Part shown: positions 23,201 to 35,500 of the stretch, piece after piece | Layout of the letters: every line of letters starts with the position of its first letter | Numbering within the stretch: the first letter of the stretch is position 1 | Assembly: GCA_024867545.1 (NCBI GenBank) | Contig: JANFNE010000002.1 | Location: forward strand, 186,001-250,000 | From: Phytopythium helicoides | Taxonomy: Eukaryota > Oomycota > Peronosporomycetes > Pythiales > Pythiaceae | Length of the DNA stretch: 64,000 nt | Direction of reading: 5' to 3' | Made by a program: the position numbers and the translations under genes | The notes under the pieces: generated by a model | What the model saw: only the letters and a program-made list of their open reading frames with translations | What the model was told of the DNA's origin: nothing | The model's database searches: none

Positions 23201-26200
23201 AGCCGTGGAGGACATGGTGGTTGCTCCGGTGATGGTAGCCGTGCCGGTGATGGCCGCATTCCCGGTGATGGCCGCGTTACCGCCGATTGTCGCTGCGCCA
23301 GTGACCCCAAGCGCGGCACCAATGTAGAGGTTTTCTACGATGCCGACGCCACCTGCGACTTTGAGCGCTCCTGTCGTGCTGCTTGTCGATGAGGTGGCGT
23401 CGGTTATGCTGGTCGCGCCACTTATGGTGGCAGTTCCCGTGACCGTGGCCCCACCGGTAATCGCTCCACCGCCGCTAATGGTAGCACCGCCTGTGACGCT
23501 GAGGCTTGAGCCAACGAAGAGTTTCTTGGCGATACCGACGCCGCCAGCGACAACGAGCGCTCCGTCCGTCGTCCCGGTTGCGTCTGTGGTGACGGAGACT
23601 GTCGTGACACCTGCTATGTTGGCCGTGGACGACAATGTGGCTGCTCCAGTGATGGTAGCCGTGGAGGACATGGTGGTTGCTCCGGTGATGGTAGCCGTGC
23701 CGGTGATAGCCGCGTTCCCGGTGACTGCGAGAGCGCCGCCGACATTGAGGTTCTTGACAATGCCAGCACCACCAGCGACCTTGAGCGCGCCTGTTGTCGT
23801 GGTCGTTGATTCCGTGGTGTCGGAGATGGAGGTGACGCCTGCTATGGTGGCCGTGGACGACAATGTGGCTGCTCCAGTGATGGTAGCCGTGGAGGACATG
23901 GTGGTTGCTCCGGTGATGGTAGCCGTGCCGGTGATGGCCGCATTCCCGGTGATGGCCGCGTTACCGCCGATTGTCGCTGCGCCAGTGACCCCAAGCGCGG
24001 CACCAATGTAGAGGTTTTCTACGATGCCGACGCCACCTGCGACTTTGAGCGCTCCTGTCGTGCTGCTTGTCGATGAGGTGGCGTCGGTTATGCTGGTCGC
24101 GCCACTTATGGTGGCAGTTCCCGTGACCGTGGCCCCACCGGTAATCGCTCCACCGCCGCTAATGGTAGCACCGCCTGTGACGCTGAGGCTTGAGCCAACG
24201 AAGAGTTTCTTGGCGATACCGACGCCGCCAGCGACAACGAGCGCTCCGTCCGTCGTCCCGGTTGCGTCTGTGGTGACGGAGACTGTCGTGACACCTGCTA
24301 TGTTGGCCGTGGACGACAATGTGGCTGCTCCAGTGATGGTAGCCGTGGAGGACATGGTGGTTGCTCCGGTGATGGTAGCCGTGCCGGTGATAGCCGCGTT
24401 CCCGGTGACTGCGAGAGCGCCGCCGACATTGAGGTTCTTGACAATGCCAGCACCACCAGCGACCTTGAGCGCGCCTGTTGTCGTGGTCGTTGATTCCGTG
24501 GTGTCGGAGATGGAGGTGACGCCTGCTATGGTGGCCGTGGACGACAATGTGGCTGCTCCAGTGATGGTAGCCGTGGAGGACATGGTGGTTGCTCCGGTGA
24601 TGGTAGCCGTGCCGGTGATGGCCGCATTCCCGGTGATGGCCGCGTTACCGCCGATTGTCGCTGCGCCAGTGACCCCAAGCGCGGCACCAATGTAGAGGTT
24701 TTCTACGATGCCGACGCCACCTGCGACTTTGAGCGCTCCTGTCGTGCTGCTTGTCGATGAGGTGGCGTCGGTTATGCTGGTCGCGCCACTTATGGTGGCA
24801 GTTCCCGTGACCGTGGCCCCACCGGTAATCGCTCCACCGCCGCTAATGGTAGCACCGCCTGTGACGCTGAGGCTTGAGCCAACGAAGAGTTTCTTGGCGA
24901 TACCGACGCCGCCAGCGACAACGAGCGCTCCGTCCGTCGTCCCGGTTGCGTCTGTGGTGACGGAGACTGTCGTGACACCTGCTATGTTGGCCGTGGACGA
25001 CAATGTGGCTGCTCCAGTGATGGTAGCCGTGGAGGACATGGTGGTTGCTCCGGTGATGGTAGCCGTGCCGGTGATAGCCGCGTTCCCGGTGACTGCGAGA
25101 GCGCCGCCGACATTGAGGTTCTTGACAATGCCAGCACCACCAGCGACCTTGAGCGCGCCTGTTGTCGTGGTCGTTGATTCCGTGGTGTCGGAGATGGAGG
25201 TGACGCCTGCTATGGTGGCCGTGGACGACAATGTGGCTGCTCCAGTGATGGTAGCCGTGGAGGACATGGTGGTTGCTCCGGTGATGGTAGCCGTGCCGGT
25301 GATGGCCGCATTCCCGGTGATGGCCGCGTTACCGCCGATTGTCGCTGCGCCAGTGACCCCAAGCGCGGCACCAATGTAGAGGTTTTCTACGATGCCGACG
25401 CCACCTGCGACTTTGAGCGCTCCTGTCGTGCTGCTTGTCGATGAGGTGGCGTCGGTTATGCTGGTCGCGCCACTTATGGTGGCAGTTCCCGTGACCGTGG
25501 CCCCACCGGTAATCGCTCCACCGCCGCTAATGGTAGCACCGCCTGTGACGCTGAGGCTTGAGCCAACGAAGAGTTTCTTGGCGATACCGACGCCGCCAGC
25601 GACAACGAGCGCTCCGTCCGTCGTCCCGGTTGCGTCTGTGGTGACGGAGACTGTCGTGACACCTGCTATGTTGGCCGTGGACGACAATGTGGCTGCTCCA
25701 GTGATGGTAGCCGTGGAGGACATGGTGGTTGCTCCGGTGATGGTAGCCGTGCCGGTGATAGCCGCGTTCCCGGTGACTGCGAGAGCGCCGCCGACATTGA
25801 GGTTCTTGACAATGCCAGCACCACCAGCGACCTTGAGCGCGCCTGTTGTCGTGGTCGTTGATTCCGTGGTGTCGGAGATGGAGGTGACGCCTGCTATGGT
25901 GGCCGTGGACGACAATGTGGCTGCTCCAGTGATGGTAGCCGTGGAGGACATGGTGGTTGCTCCGGTGATGGTAGCCGTGCCGGTGATGGCCGCATTCCCG
26001 GTGATGGCCGCGTTACCGCCGATTGTCGCTGCGCCAGTGACCCCAAGCGCGGCACCAATGTAGAGGTTTTCTACGATGCCGACGCCACCTGCGACTTTGA
26101 GCGCTCCTGTCGTGCTGCTTGTCGATGAGGTGGCGTCGGTTATGCTGGTCGCGCCACTTATGGTGGCAGTTCCCGTGACCGTGGCCCCACCGGTAATCGC

Positions 26201-29200
26201 TCCACCGCCGCTAATGGTAGCACCGCCTGTGACGCTGAGGCTTGAGCCAACGAAGAGTTTCTTGGCGATACCGACGCCGCCAGCGACAACGAGCGCTCCG
26301 TCCGTCGTCCCGGTTGCGTCTGTGGTGACGGAGACTGTCGTGACACCTGCTATGTTGGCCGTGGACGACAATGTGGCTGCTCCAGTGATGGTAGCCGTGG
26401 AGGACATGGTGGTTGCTCCGGTGATGGTAGCCGTGCCGGTGATAGCCGCGTTCCCGGTGACTGCGAGAGCGCCGCCGACATTGAGGTTCTTGACAATGCC
26501 AGCACCACCAGCGACCTTGAGCGCGCCTGTTGTCGTGGTCGTTGATTCCGTGGTGTCGGAGATGGAGGTGACGCCTGCTATGGTGGCCGTGGACGACAAT
26601 GTGGCTGCTCCAGTGATGGTAGCCGTGGAGGACATGGTGGTTGCTCCGGTGATGGTAGCCGTGCCGGTGATGGCCGCATTCCCGGTGATGGCCGCGTTAC
26701 CGCCGATTGTCGCTGCGCCAGTGACCCCAAGCGCGGCACCAATGTAGAGGTTTTCTACGATGCCGACGCCACCTGCGACTTTGAGCGCTCCTGTCGTGCT
26801 GCTTGTCGATGAGGTGGCGTCGGTTATGCTGGTCGCGCCACTTATGGTTGCAGTTCCCGTGACCGTGGCCCCACCGGTAATCGCTCCGCCGCCGCTAATG
26901 GCAGCGCCGCCTGTGACGCTGAGACTTGAGCCAACGAAGAGTTTCTTGGCGATGCCGACGCCTCCACTGACGACTAGTGCTCCGTTGGCAGTCCCGGTGG
27001 CATCTGTGGTGTCACTGATTGCTGTGATCCCTCCAACGTTGAGCTTCTTGGCAATGGCAACTCCGCCTGCGACGACGAGTGCTCCCGTCGTCGTTCCTGA
27101 TGCGTCAGTCGTATCAGTGATGGTTGTGACGCCTGCGATGGTAGCCGTGGACGATAATGTGGTTGCTGCTGTTATGCTTGCAGTTCCTCCGACAAATATT
27201 TCCTTGGCGATACCGACGCCTCCACTGACGACTAGAGCTCCGTTGGCAGTCCCGGTGGCATCTGTGGTGTCACTGATTGCTGTGATCCCTCCAACGTTGA
27301 GCTTCTTGGCAATGGCAACTCCGCCTGCGACGACGAGTGCTCCCGTCGTCGTTCCTGATGCGTCAGTCGTATCAGTGATGGTTGTGACGCCTGCGATGGT
27401 AGCCGTGGACGATAATGTGGTTGCTGCTGTTATGCTTGCAGTTCCTCCGACAAATATTTCCTTGGCGATACCGACGCCTCCACTGACGACTAGAGCTCCG
27501 TTGGCAGTCCCGGTGGCATCTGTGGTGTCACTGATTGCTGTGATCCCTCCAACGTTGAGCTTCTTGGCAATGGCAACTCCGCCTGCGACGACGAGTGCTC
27601 CCGTCGTCGTTCCTGATGCGTCAGTCGTATCAGTGATGGTTGTGACGCCTGCGATGGTAGCCGTGGACGATAATGTGGTTGCTGCTGTTATGCTTGCAGT
27701 TCCTCCGACAAATATTTCCTTGGCGATACCGACGCCTCCACTGACGACTAGTGCTCCGTTGGCAGTCCCGGTGGCATCTGTGGTGTCACTGATTGCTGTG
27801 ATCCCTCCAACGTTGAGCTTCTTGGCAATGGCAACTCCGCCTGCGACGACGAGTGCTCCCGTCGTCGTTCCTGATGCGTCAGTCGTATCAGTGATGGTTG
27901 TGACGCCTGCGATGGTAGCCGTGGACGATAATGTGGTTGCTGCTGTTATGCTTGCAGTTCCTCCGACAAATATTTCCTTGGCGATACCGACGCCTCCACT
28001 GACGACTAGAGCTCCGTTGGCAGTCCCGGTGGCATCTGTGGTGTCACTGATTGCTGTGATCCCTCCAACGTTGAGCTTCTTGGCAATGGCAACTCCGCCT
28101 GCGACGACGAGTGCTCCCGTCGTCGTTCCTGATGCGTCAGTCGTATCAGTGATGGTTGTGACGCCTGCGATGGTAGCCGTGGACGATAATGTGGTTGCTG
28201 CTGTTATGCTTGCAGTTCCTCCGACAAATATTTCCTTGGCGATACCGACGCCTCCACTGACGACTAGAGCTCCGTTGGCAGTCCCGGTGGCATCTGTGGT
28301 GTCACTGATTGCTGTGATCCCTCCAACGTTGAGCTTCTTGGCAATGGCAACTCCGCCTGCGACGACGAGTGCTCCCGTCGTCGTTCCTGATGCGTCAGTC
28401 GTATCAGTGATGGTTGTGACGCCTGCGATGGTAGCCGTGGACGATAATGTGGTTGCTGCTGTTATGCTTGCAGTTCCTCCGACAAATATTTCCTTGGCGA
28501 TACCGACGCCTCCACTGACGACTAGAGCTCCGTTGGCAGTCCCGGTGGCATCTGTGGTGTCACTGATTGCTGTGATCCCTCCAACGTTGAGCTTCTTGGC
28601 AATGGCAACTCCGCCTGCGACGACGAGTGCTCCCGTCGTCGTTCCTGATGCGTCAGTCGTATCAGTGATGGTTGTGACGCCTGCGATGGTAGCCGTGGAC
28701 GATAATGTGGTTGCTGCTGTTATGCTTGCAGTTCCTCCGACAAATATTTCCTTGGCGATACCGACGCCTCCACTGACGACTAGAGCTCCGTTGGCAGTCC
28801 CGGTGGCATCTGTGGTGTCACTGATTGCTGTGATCCCTCCAACGTTGAGCTTCTTGGCAATGGCAACTCCGCCTGCGACGACGAGTGCCCCCGTTGTCGT
28901 TGATGCTGACTCTGTTGATGTGTCAATATGGACGTCACCGCTTGATACTGTGACCCCGACGTCGTTGACAGTGAGGCCACCAGAGATTCGTGCTCCATCT
29001 GTACTAATATCAAGCCCACCAGAAGTAATTGTGGCTCCTCCTGCTGATACTAAAAGCCCCCCTTGTGAAATGGTCGTCTTTCCGGTTCCGAGAACAGAGA
29101 ACAAAGCGCCGCTGGTTCCTTCGGCAAAAATTAGATATAGGCTCGTGTCTAACGGTGGAGGAGTAGAAGCACTAATGTGGAGTACTTTCCCGGTGTACGC

Positions 29201-31706
29201 GTTGCTTCCAGCAGATACACTAAGTACATCCTGACTAGCTGATGCAGTGGCAATCGTTGCGCCGCCATCTTGAACATTGAGGCCGCCGGCGTCGATCAAC
29301 TCGCCGCCGTTGATGATGTGCAGACCACCAGCCTCAATTGTTGCTCCAACGGACGTCACGTAAAGGCCACCAGAGTGAATCGTGGCACCACCCGCCATGA
29401 CCTCAAGTCCACCATGATAAATCGTTGTCAAGCCTGATTGTGCAATTGTGAACTGTATCACCCCTCCTGCAATCGCTTTCAACAAATTGTGCGTTTGCGA
29501 TGATGCGGTCTGGATCGATAACGCATCACCTGTAAATGCAGTGGCAGTCGGCTTGACCACAAGAGCTTCAGCTGTAGGATCCAGATTTGTTATCGATGCT
29601 CCACCCGTTCCACCGACAATCAATCCTCCGTTTGAGATTGTCGTCTTTCCTGAGGCTTCCACTGTGAACGCATCAACACCGTTCGCATTCGCATCGATCA
29701 ACAAATAGTCAGCGAGAGGATACTTTGAAGTCGTGGTGGTGTCCAGTTTGAAAAGTGAGCCGGTGAAGGCGCTGTTGGGATCGGTGTTTTTCACCAAGAG
29801 CGAATTCGCAGCGCTTTGAGTATTGGAGATCGTCGCACCCCCGTCTTGGACGAAAAAGCCACCTCGGTAAATCGAAGTTAGCCCGTCGCCTCGAATATCA
29901 ACCATCGGGGTAGTACCAATAGTCTTCGCCTCGAACAGCATGAACTGTGTTGATGGTGCTCTTACAGCTCGTACCCGTAAAGTTGAGCCCGTGAACCAGG
30001 GATCTGTGCTGAGTATATCGACAGTGTTTTCCGTCGTACCAGAGCTCACGATCGTCGCCCCACCGTCCAAAATACTCAACCCAAGTGTCTTGATCGTAGC
30101 CCCAGCATAAACACTCAATGACCCAGTCGATATTTCCATATTACCAGTCAGCAGTTTTGTGTTTCCAAACCCGTCCATGGTCAAGATGGTGGTTGACGCT
30201 GCTTCAAACAACATGAACTTGAAGTCGGATGCAGACCCTTTTGTTGTCATCAAGTGCAACACGTTGCCAGTGTAGTCGGTGTCTTGAGGATTTACCAAAA
30301 ACCCGTCGTTATCACTGATGCTATCTGGAATATTTGATCGCTGGTTGCAGTCTGCACCTTTGAAATCTGCATAGCAAACACATTGTCCAGATGTGAAGTC
30401 GCAAAGTCCTCGATTGGAACAGTACTCGTGCTCTGCGAGGAATCATCATCACCGATCAGCCAGGGCAATGTATATGAACCATACTACTCTTACCAATTAG
30501 ATTTGTTGCAACTGAATCAGTAATGGCACAAGTAGGGCTGTTGCTCGTGACTCCACTGATGTCGCATGTAAAGCTGCTAAGTGGCGGGTTTCCGAAGTGG
30601 AAGAATATGTTGTTCTCTCCATCAACATGAGTCCATTCAGTGAATTGCACTGTGTACACAGCTCCCTGCGTTGTTGGATTGATGCTCGAGATCGTACATG
30701 CTGCTTGGCGGACATTTGCCATCTTTTCGAACGCACTAGCGCAAGATGTGGCATCATTCCCAGCTGCACTCGCGCTCAATGTTGCGATTTCACCGTTGAA
30801 ACGAATTTTGATTGTGCCCACGAGCAAGTTTGATCCGCCGACTGTAATCACAATTGCCCGATACTGCTGCCCTGTTGTGAGTGGGTCGTCGTTCTTGGGG
30901 CACATGTCTAATGGAAAGCACAACAAAGGCCATCAGCAGCAGGCTAGGCACTCACTGACACTCAATACCGAAGTTGCATTGCCCTTACTCAGTGAGCAAT
31001 CCGGTCCAGTGTATCCCGCATCGCAGAAGCACGCAGACATGCTGTCCTTCTCCCAGTTTGAGTACACTGGCCCAACACCATCTCCACCAACACCTGGTAG
31101 TGTATCCGGGCCGTATAAGAGTGCAAGGGATGCCAACGAATAGCATAAGCCATGCCCCGAGCAGTCGGATGGGCATCGAACTGAGGCGTACGGAGTGTCA
31201 GAGAGGAGAGATCAAAGCAATGGTATCCAACAACACTTACGCCGCTGGCAAGCAGCGCCAGTAAATCCTGTAAAGCAGCTACACTCTCCCTGTTGTCACA
31301 AGATATTGACGAGCCGCATGAGCCAGCTCTCAGGCAAGTTTAAAGCACAAGCAACGCATGCACCTTGGAATAGTCACAGACACCTCGGTTCGAGCACTCA
31401 GCAACTGCGTGAGCCACATTCGCAGCGCTCGCCTTATCCGTCCATGCGACGCCTGTCGGACACATACGCATCGAGCAGTCTGGAGCAAGTGCCCATCCTG
31501 ACTCGCATTGACATTTGCTGTGCGAATGGAGTAAATGAGATCGCAATCAACAACATCTCTCAGTCCTCAATTTCTCACTTCGAGGCGCTGCATCGACCGT
31601 GACCCGAGCACGAGTTGGCACAAGCAGCGTCGACCCCAGGGAGCACGACCGCAACTGCTGTCAACAGAAACAGAGCAATTGCTATAGCGGAGGAGCGAGG
31701 CATCAT
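17206..31706 (-). CDS. Giant secreted repeat protein with EGF-like modules and C-terminal S74 chaperone
   Basis: Seven phase-consistent exons (31579-31706, 31364-31517, 31241-31289, 30989-31180, 30494-30907, 17537-30432, 17206-17463) give about 4,696 aa. It starts with a signal peptide (MMPRSSAIAIALFLLTAVAVV, cleaved near VDA; shown here as its first 20: MMPRSSAIAIALFLLTAVAV). Cysteine-rich EGF/tenascin-like modules follow (CSGHGRC, CSCFTGFTGAAC, CFCDAGYTGPDC), then an MCPKNDDPLTTG module and another EGF-like unit. One 12.9-kb exon encodes glycine-rich GATI/GGLxV repeats, seven 86-aa units and about thirteen 228-aa units built on GALVVAGGVGIAKKL.VG. The C-terminus is a Peptidase_S74 intramolecular chaperone (SDSRLKKNI...LRPVAYRW...GFLADDIEKVLPQLV) ending in a coiled coil. 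By analogy with phage tail spikes it probably trimerises and releases its chaperone by self-cleavage. Its role, perhaps a cell-surface or extracellular fibre, is inference. Confidence 0.88.
17880..26952 (-). repeat. Tandem array of about thirteen 684-bp units
   Basis: The same point of the unit recurs at 17904, 18588, 19236, 19920 and then every 684 bp to 26760. Twelve spacings are 684 bp and one (18588-19236) is 648 bp, lacking 36 bp in frame (12 residues). Inner units look identical over long stretches; the unit beginning at 26760 has several substitutions, marking the array edge. Each unit encodes 228 aa with three GALxVAGGxGI modules and runs of six-residue repeats. Confidence 0.97.
26953..28890 (-). 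repeat. Tandem array of seven to eight 258-bp units
   Basis: Anchor positions recur every 258 bp at 27181, 27439, 27697, 27955, 28213, 28471 and 28729, with a partial unit before and a diverged one after. Each encodes 86 aa containing GALVVAGGVAIAKKLNVGG and GALVVSGGVGIAKEIFVGG. It lies in the same exon, directly N-terminal to the 228-aa repeats. Confidence 0.95.
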
Positions 31707-31943
31707 GAGCTCAGGCGACGCTAGACGGAGCTGCGTGGCTGGAGGCTGCTTGGAGTTTGGATCCGACCGTTCAACAACGTCGAGTCCCTCACTCGTGCGA
31801 GTGCCTGAGTGGAAAAAGCGGCAGTCATTCGTAAGTGTCGGGTCAAACTGTGCGTCTAGCAGCAACACACATGACAATCGTCATGGAGGAACATGTGTCT
31901 GCTCGGCTTTGACTCGCGTAGTGTTGCCTAGACGGCCTCGAGA

Positions 31944-32192
31944 CACAAACAGATCGCAGACATCGACTCGATTTGCATGCGCACGAGCATGACGCCTATC
32001 CACGAGGCCGTTAAGAAGAACCACCTCGCTCTCGTGCGCGTGTTGGCGGAGGCCAGTGGTGATATTCGTGCATAGCCTTCGCTGTAAGACAACGAGACGC
32101 CTCTCGAAATGGCTCGCCGCTTTCAGTTTGACAAGATCGTCGCGTATTTGAGCGAGAGGATGTAGCGGTGTCTTCACCAATATCGAATCACC
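31944..32192 (+). pseudogene. Degenerate fragment of the cytochrome-b5/ankyrin gene (3' end)
   Basis: The plus strand matches the minus-strand coding end of the gene at 14597-15979: IDSICMRTSMTP, KKNHLALVRVL and the terminal FQFDKIVAYLSERM with its stop. Two stop codons and substitutions break the ankyrin region. Similarity continues past the stop into the 3' flank (to about 32192), so this is a DNA duplication, not a retro-copy. It lies just 5' of the giant gene. Confidence 0.9.
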
Positions 32193-32531
32193 TTAGCGGT
32201 AACGCGGCCATCTCTAGGACAGCCTCCACCGTACCAACCACCAAGTCCTCAACCTTTACCAATTACCAGAGCAGCCTCCTTGTTGTGCATCGCAGTCGTC
32301 ACCTCCATCCCCGACACTACGGAATCAACGACCATTGTCATTGACGGATCTACCTTAGTCCAGCACCTCATCATCTCGATGTCACCAACACCACTACGTC
32401 CACCACCGCCTTCAACATGCCGCCGTCACCACACGTCGCGACCGCATCCAGGTCCGCCCGACCATCACTCCGCCGCCTTTCTCTCACTTTGACGCCCATA
32501 TCTTTTCTCTTCCCCGGATCGCACGGGCGCC
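32193..32531. other. Upstream region of the Vps39-like gene
   Basis: A CA/CC-rich, pyrimidine-rich interval immediately 5' of the plus-strand gene starting at 32532. It presumably contains the promoter; no specific element was identified. Confidence 0.5.
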
Positions 32532-35500
32532 ATGGGCGAGACGGCGGCGGCGTTCGCTTCGGCGGCCGTGGAGGTCGACCGGCCGCTCAAGAAGCCTGCG
32601 CAACTGGAGCGCGTGCTGAGCAGCTGCTTCGCGTGGGGGGAGCGCGCGCCGCTGGCGTTCCTGGGCACGTCGGACGGCTCGCTGCACTGCTTCGCGCCGG
32701 CCGCGGGCGGAGATGGCGACAAGCCGGCGGCGCTGAGCTTCCACGCGGCGTACAAGAAGATTTTCCACCCCAGCGCGCAGTTCCTGGACGCCTGGGGCGT
32801 CTTCGCGACGCTCGTGGACGCCAAAGTGACGCTCTACGCGCTGCCGCTGCCCTCGAACGCGCAGCTGAGCGGAAAAGGGAGCGCCGAGGAGCGCGCACAG
32901 AGCGTCGTGGCGCTCGAGGACACCAAGGGGGCCGTGATGATGGCCGCGCACGAGCAGGCCAAGGTGCTCTGCTGCCTCACCAAGCAGAACTCGCTCAAGG
33001 TGCTGGACTGGACGGTCAACTCGGTGCTTGAGATGCGCGCGCAGCATGAGCTCTCGACGGTGCTCGCGGCCTCGCCGGAGCTGCTGGCGGCGCTGCCAGT
33101 GCAGAATTTGATCCTCATGGGGGAGAGCCACATGATGGTGCTGCTGCAGAAGAAGGAGTGGTGCGTCGTCAACCTCGACAGCGGGAGGATCGTACAGGTT
33201 CGCGAGCGAGACACAGACAAGGCGAGCGAGCTCGACGTCATTTCTGCTGCCGTTGCGCTGCCGAGCCGACACCCTCGGTTACGAAAACACGCCATCAACG
33301 ATGTGTTTCTGGCTGGAAGACACAATGCAGTGGTGGTGTCGTTGACTGAAGCGGATATGAGTGATGTTGATCCGGCGGTGACTTCGAATGTGGGAGAGGC
33401 GGGGGATCTGGCAGAGCTGGAGGAGTTGACAGCCTTGGCAACCAATAGCAACTACAAGCTGCCCAACTTGGCTGATGACCACGCGCGTGTGCGAGTAGAC
33501 AACGTGATGGAGTATAACATCGCGCCACGCGCGGCATACTACCACCACCCTTTCCTGTTGCTGGATCAAGGCGATCGCGTTGCCGTGCACAATATCGGCT
33601 CGATGCGCGTTATCCAAACGCTCCCAATCAAGTCGCTATATGGCGCTTGCACAGCCGTACCAATCCCATCGCTTCGTCCGAGTGCACAAAATGAGCGAGG
33701 AAGCAGAGGCCTTTACGGTGCACCTGCAGCAGAGCTTCAATGGCTTTCTGGTGATAACTTGGTACCTTGCGTGCTCACGGTTGCGCCGACATTCACGATT
33801 CAGATGCTACAGATGCAACCGATATCGCATCAACTCCAGCGCTCTTTGGCACTGCATCGGCTTGATGACGCTGTTGCTTTCTGCAAACTTTGCAATGAAG
33901 AGTGTTCCATCAGCGACGAAGAAGAGCACAAAATCTACGCGGAGTATGCCTTCGAGCAATTCAAGGCCGGAAACTACGGCAAGGCGATGGCATTCTTCCT
34001 CGAGTCCCAGATTAGCGTCTTGGAGGTTGCAGCACTATTCCCAAAAGATCTGTTGCCACGAAAAATCGTGGCGATAGAAAAGCTATCCGTCGCCAAGACA
34101 CATCATCAGACAACAAAACTGGACAATGTTGCCTTGGAGCGAAGCTTACTTGCGTTGACCGCCTTTCTGCGAACAAAGCGAGAATCCGTGATGGGAAAAA
34201 TAGCGTTACTCCATGGAGGTAACTCACGAAAGATGCATTTGGAAACAGAAGTCAATGATGAAGGCAGTGAGCTGGAACTAATCGACACTCTGTTGGTAAA
34301 ATGCCTTGTGCTCTCAAATGAGAGTAAAGGAACCAAGGCATCACCTGATATCAACCAAGAACTGATGGATTTTGTCAGTGGACCGAATTCGTGCGATGTC
34401 GGAGAAGTCGAGATCTTTTTGCGTGCCCACAAGCAATATGAGCAACTGTTGACGTTTTATTCGACGCGAAAGTTGCATCGCAAAGCACTGGAGCTTCTAG
34501 AAGACCTGGAGAGAAACACCTCAAGTGCGGCTTCACCAACATCTGCATTGGATATAGCGGCTGCGCCGGAAAATGAGCAATCGACTGATTCCACACCCGA
34601 CTTCCTAGAGCTAACGGCAACGTATCTGCGTCGACTGGGAAAGTCAAAGGCAGAACTAGTGTTTGAGTTCTCCCGGCGTGTAATCTACATTCGACCTCAG
34701 CTTGGATTGACGATTTTCACGCAGCGGCGTGTTCCAAACCGGAAAGAAGATATCGACCCTGCAAGTATCTTGCACCACTTGAAGACATGCCAGATCTCGG
34801 TGCCTCCAGCTAGCACAACAAATGCGGACGCGCCGGTAGCTGATGGTGATACCCTTCCACTGACTAATAGTCGATTCTTGGCTATCGAATACCTTACGCA
34901 AACGATCTACCACGGGAAACTCCAGCTGCCGTCTCGCCTGCATGACGAGGCTGCATACTTGCTGCTTGATGCAATAACGTCTGAAACGTCCAATACCTCT
35001 CCGACGAAGGGTGCCGTACGCATTGCAAGTCGCGTGAGATCGCAGAGAGGATTTGTTGGATTGCTGAGGCGGAAGTTGCTTGCGTTTTTAGAGTACCGCA
35101 AATCTGACTATCATCCAGAGCGCATGCTGAGCCGGACTCCTGTCGATATGATTGATGAACGAGCTGCGCTTCTGTCAAAGCTCGGCCGCCATCATGAGGT
35201 ACTGCAGCTCTACGCACTTGAGCTCAAAGACGCGAGCCTCGCTGAAGCTTATTGCAACCAGTGCTATGAAGCGAAGACTGCTGATTCCGCGATTTATACG
35301 ACGTTGCTACGGCTTTACCTTCGTCCACCGCCCCTGACAAGCACCTCTACCTCAGGACTTGCTATACCACCGTCAAGCTCGCCGCCAAAGCTTACTTGGC
35401 AACGCTCAGCATCATCACTTTCAGTCGCATCGTCTAGTGAAGCCGTTGCGGCCGCAGTGAGCATCCTCAACAAGTATGCAGAGCGTATTGATGTGCCAAC

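Noticed and set aside
17986..26346. Thirteen 62-aa minus-strand frames with arginine/serine-rich sequence
   Set aside because: Frame-shifted shadows inside each 684-bp unit of the giant gene, without independent coding evidence.
17880..28890. CRISPR-like regularity of repeats
   Set aside because: Units are 258 and 684 bp with no unique spacers and lie within a continuous coding frame.
17904..29234. Long plus-strand open frames (repeated 223-aa frames and one of 824 aa) opposite the giant gene
   Set aside because: They are antisense images of the repeat array: stop-free because the codons of the real strand (GCC, ACC, GGC, ATC) give no stops in this frame. They repeat with the array, have no domain, and the minus strand has a coherent signal-to-S74 model.
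30296..30298. TTG codon as start of the giant protein
   Set aside because: The coding frame continues upstream through an exon junction at 30432 into EGF-like exons and a signal peptide at 31706, so this is an internal leucine.
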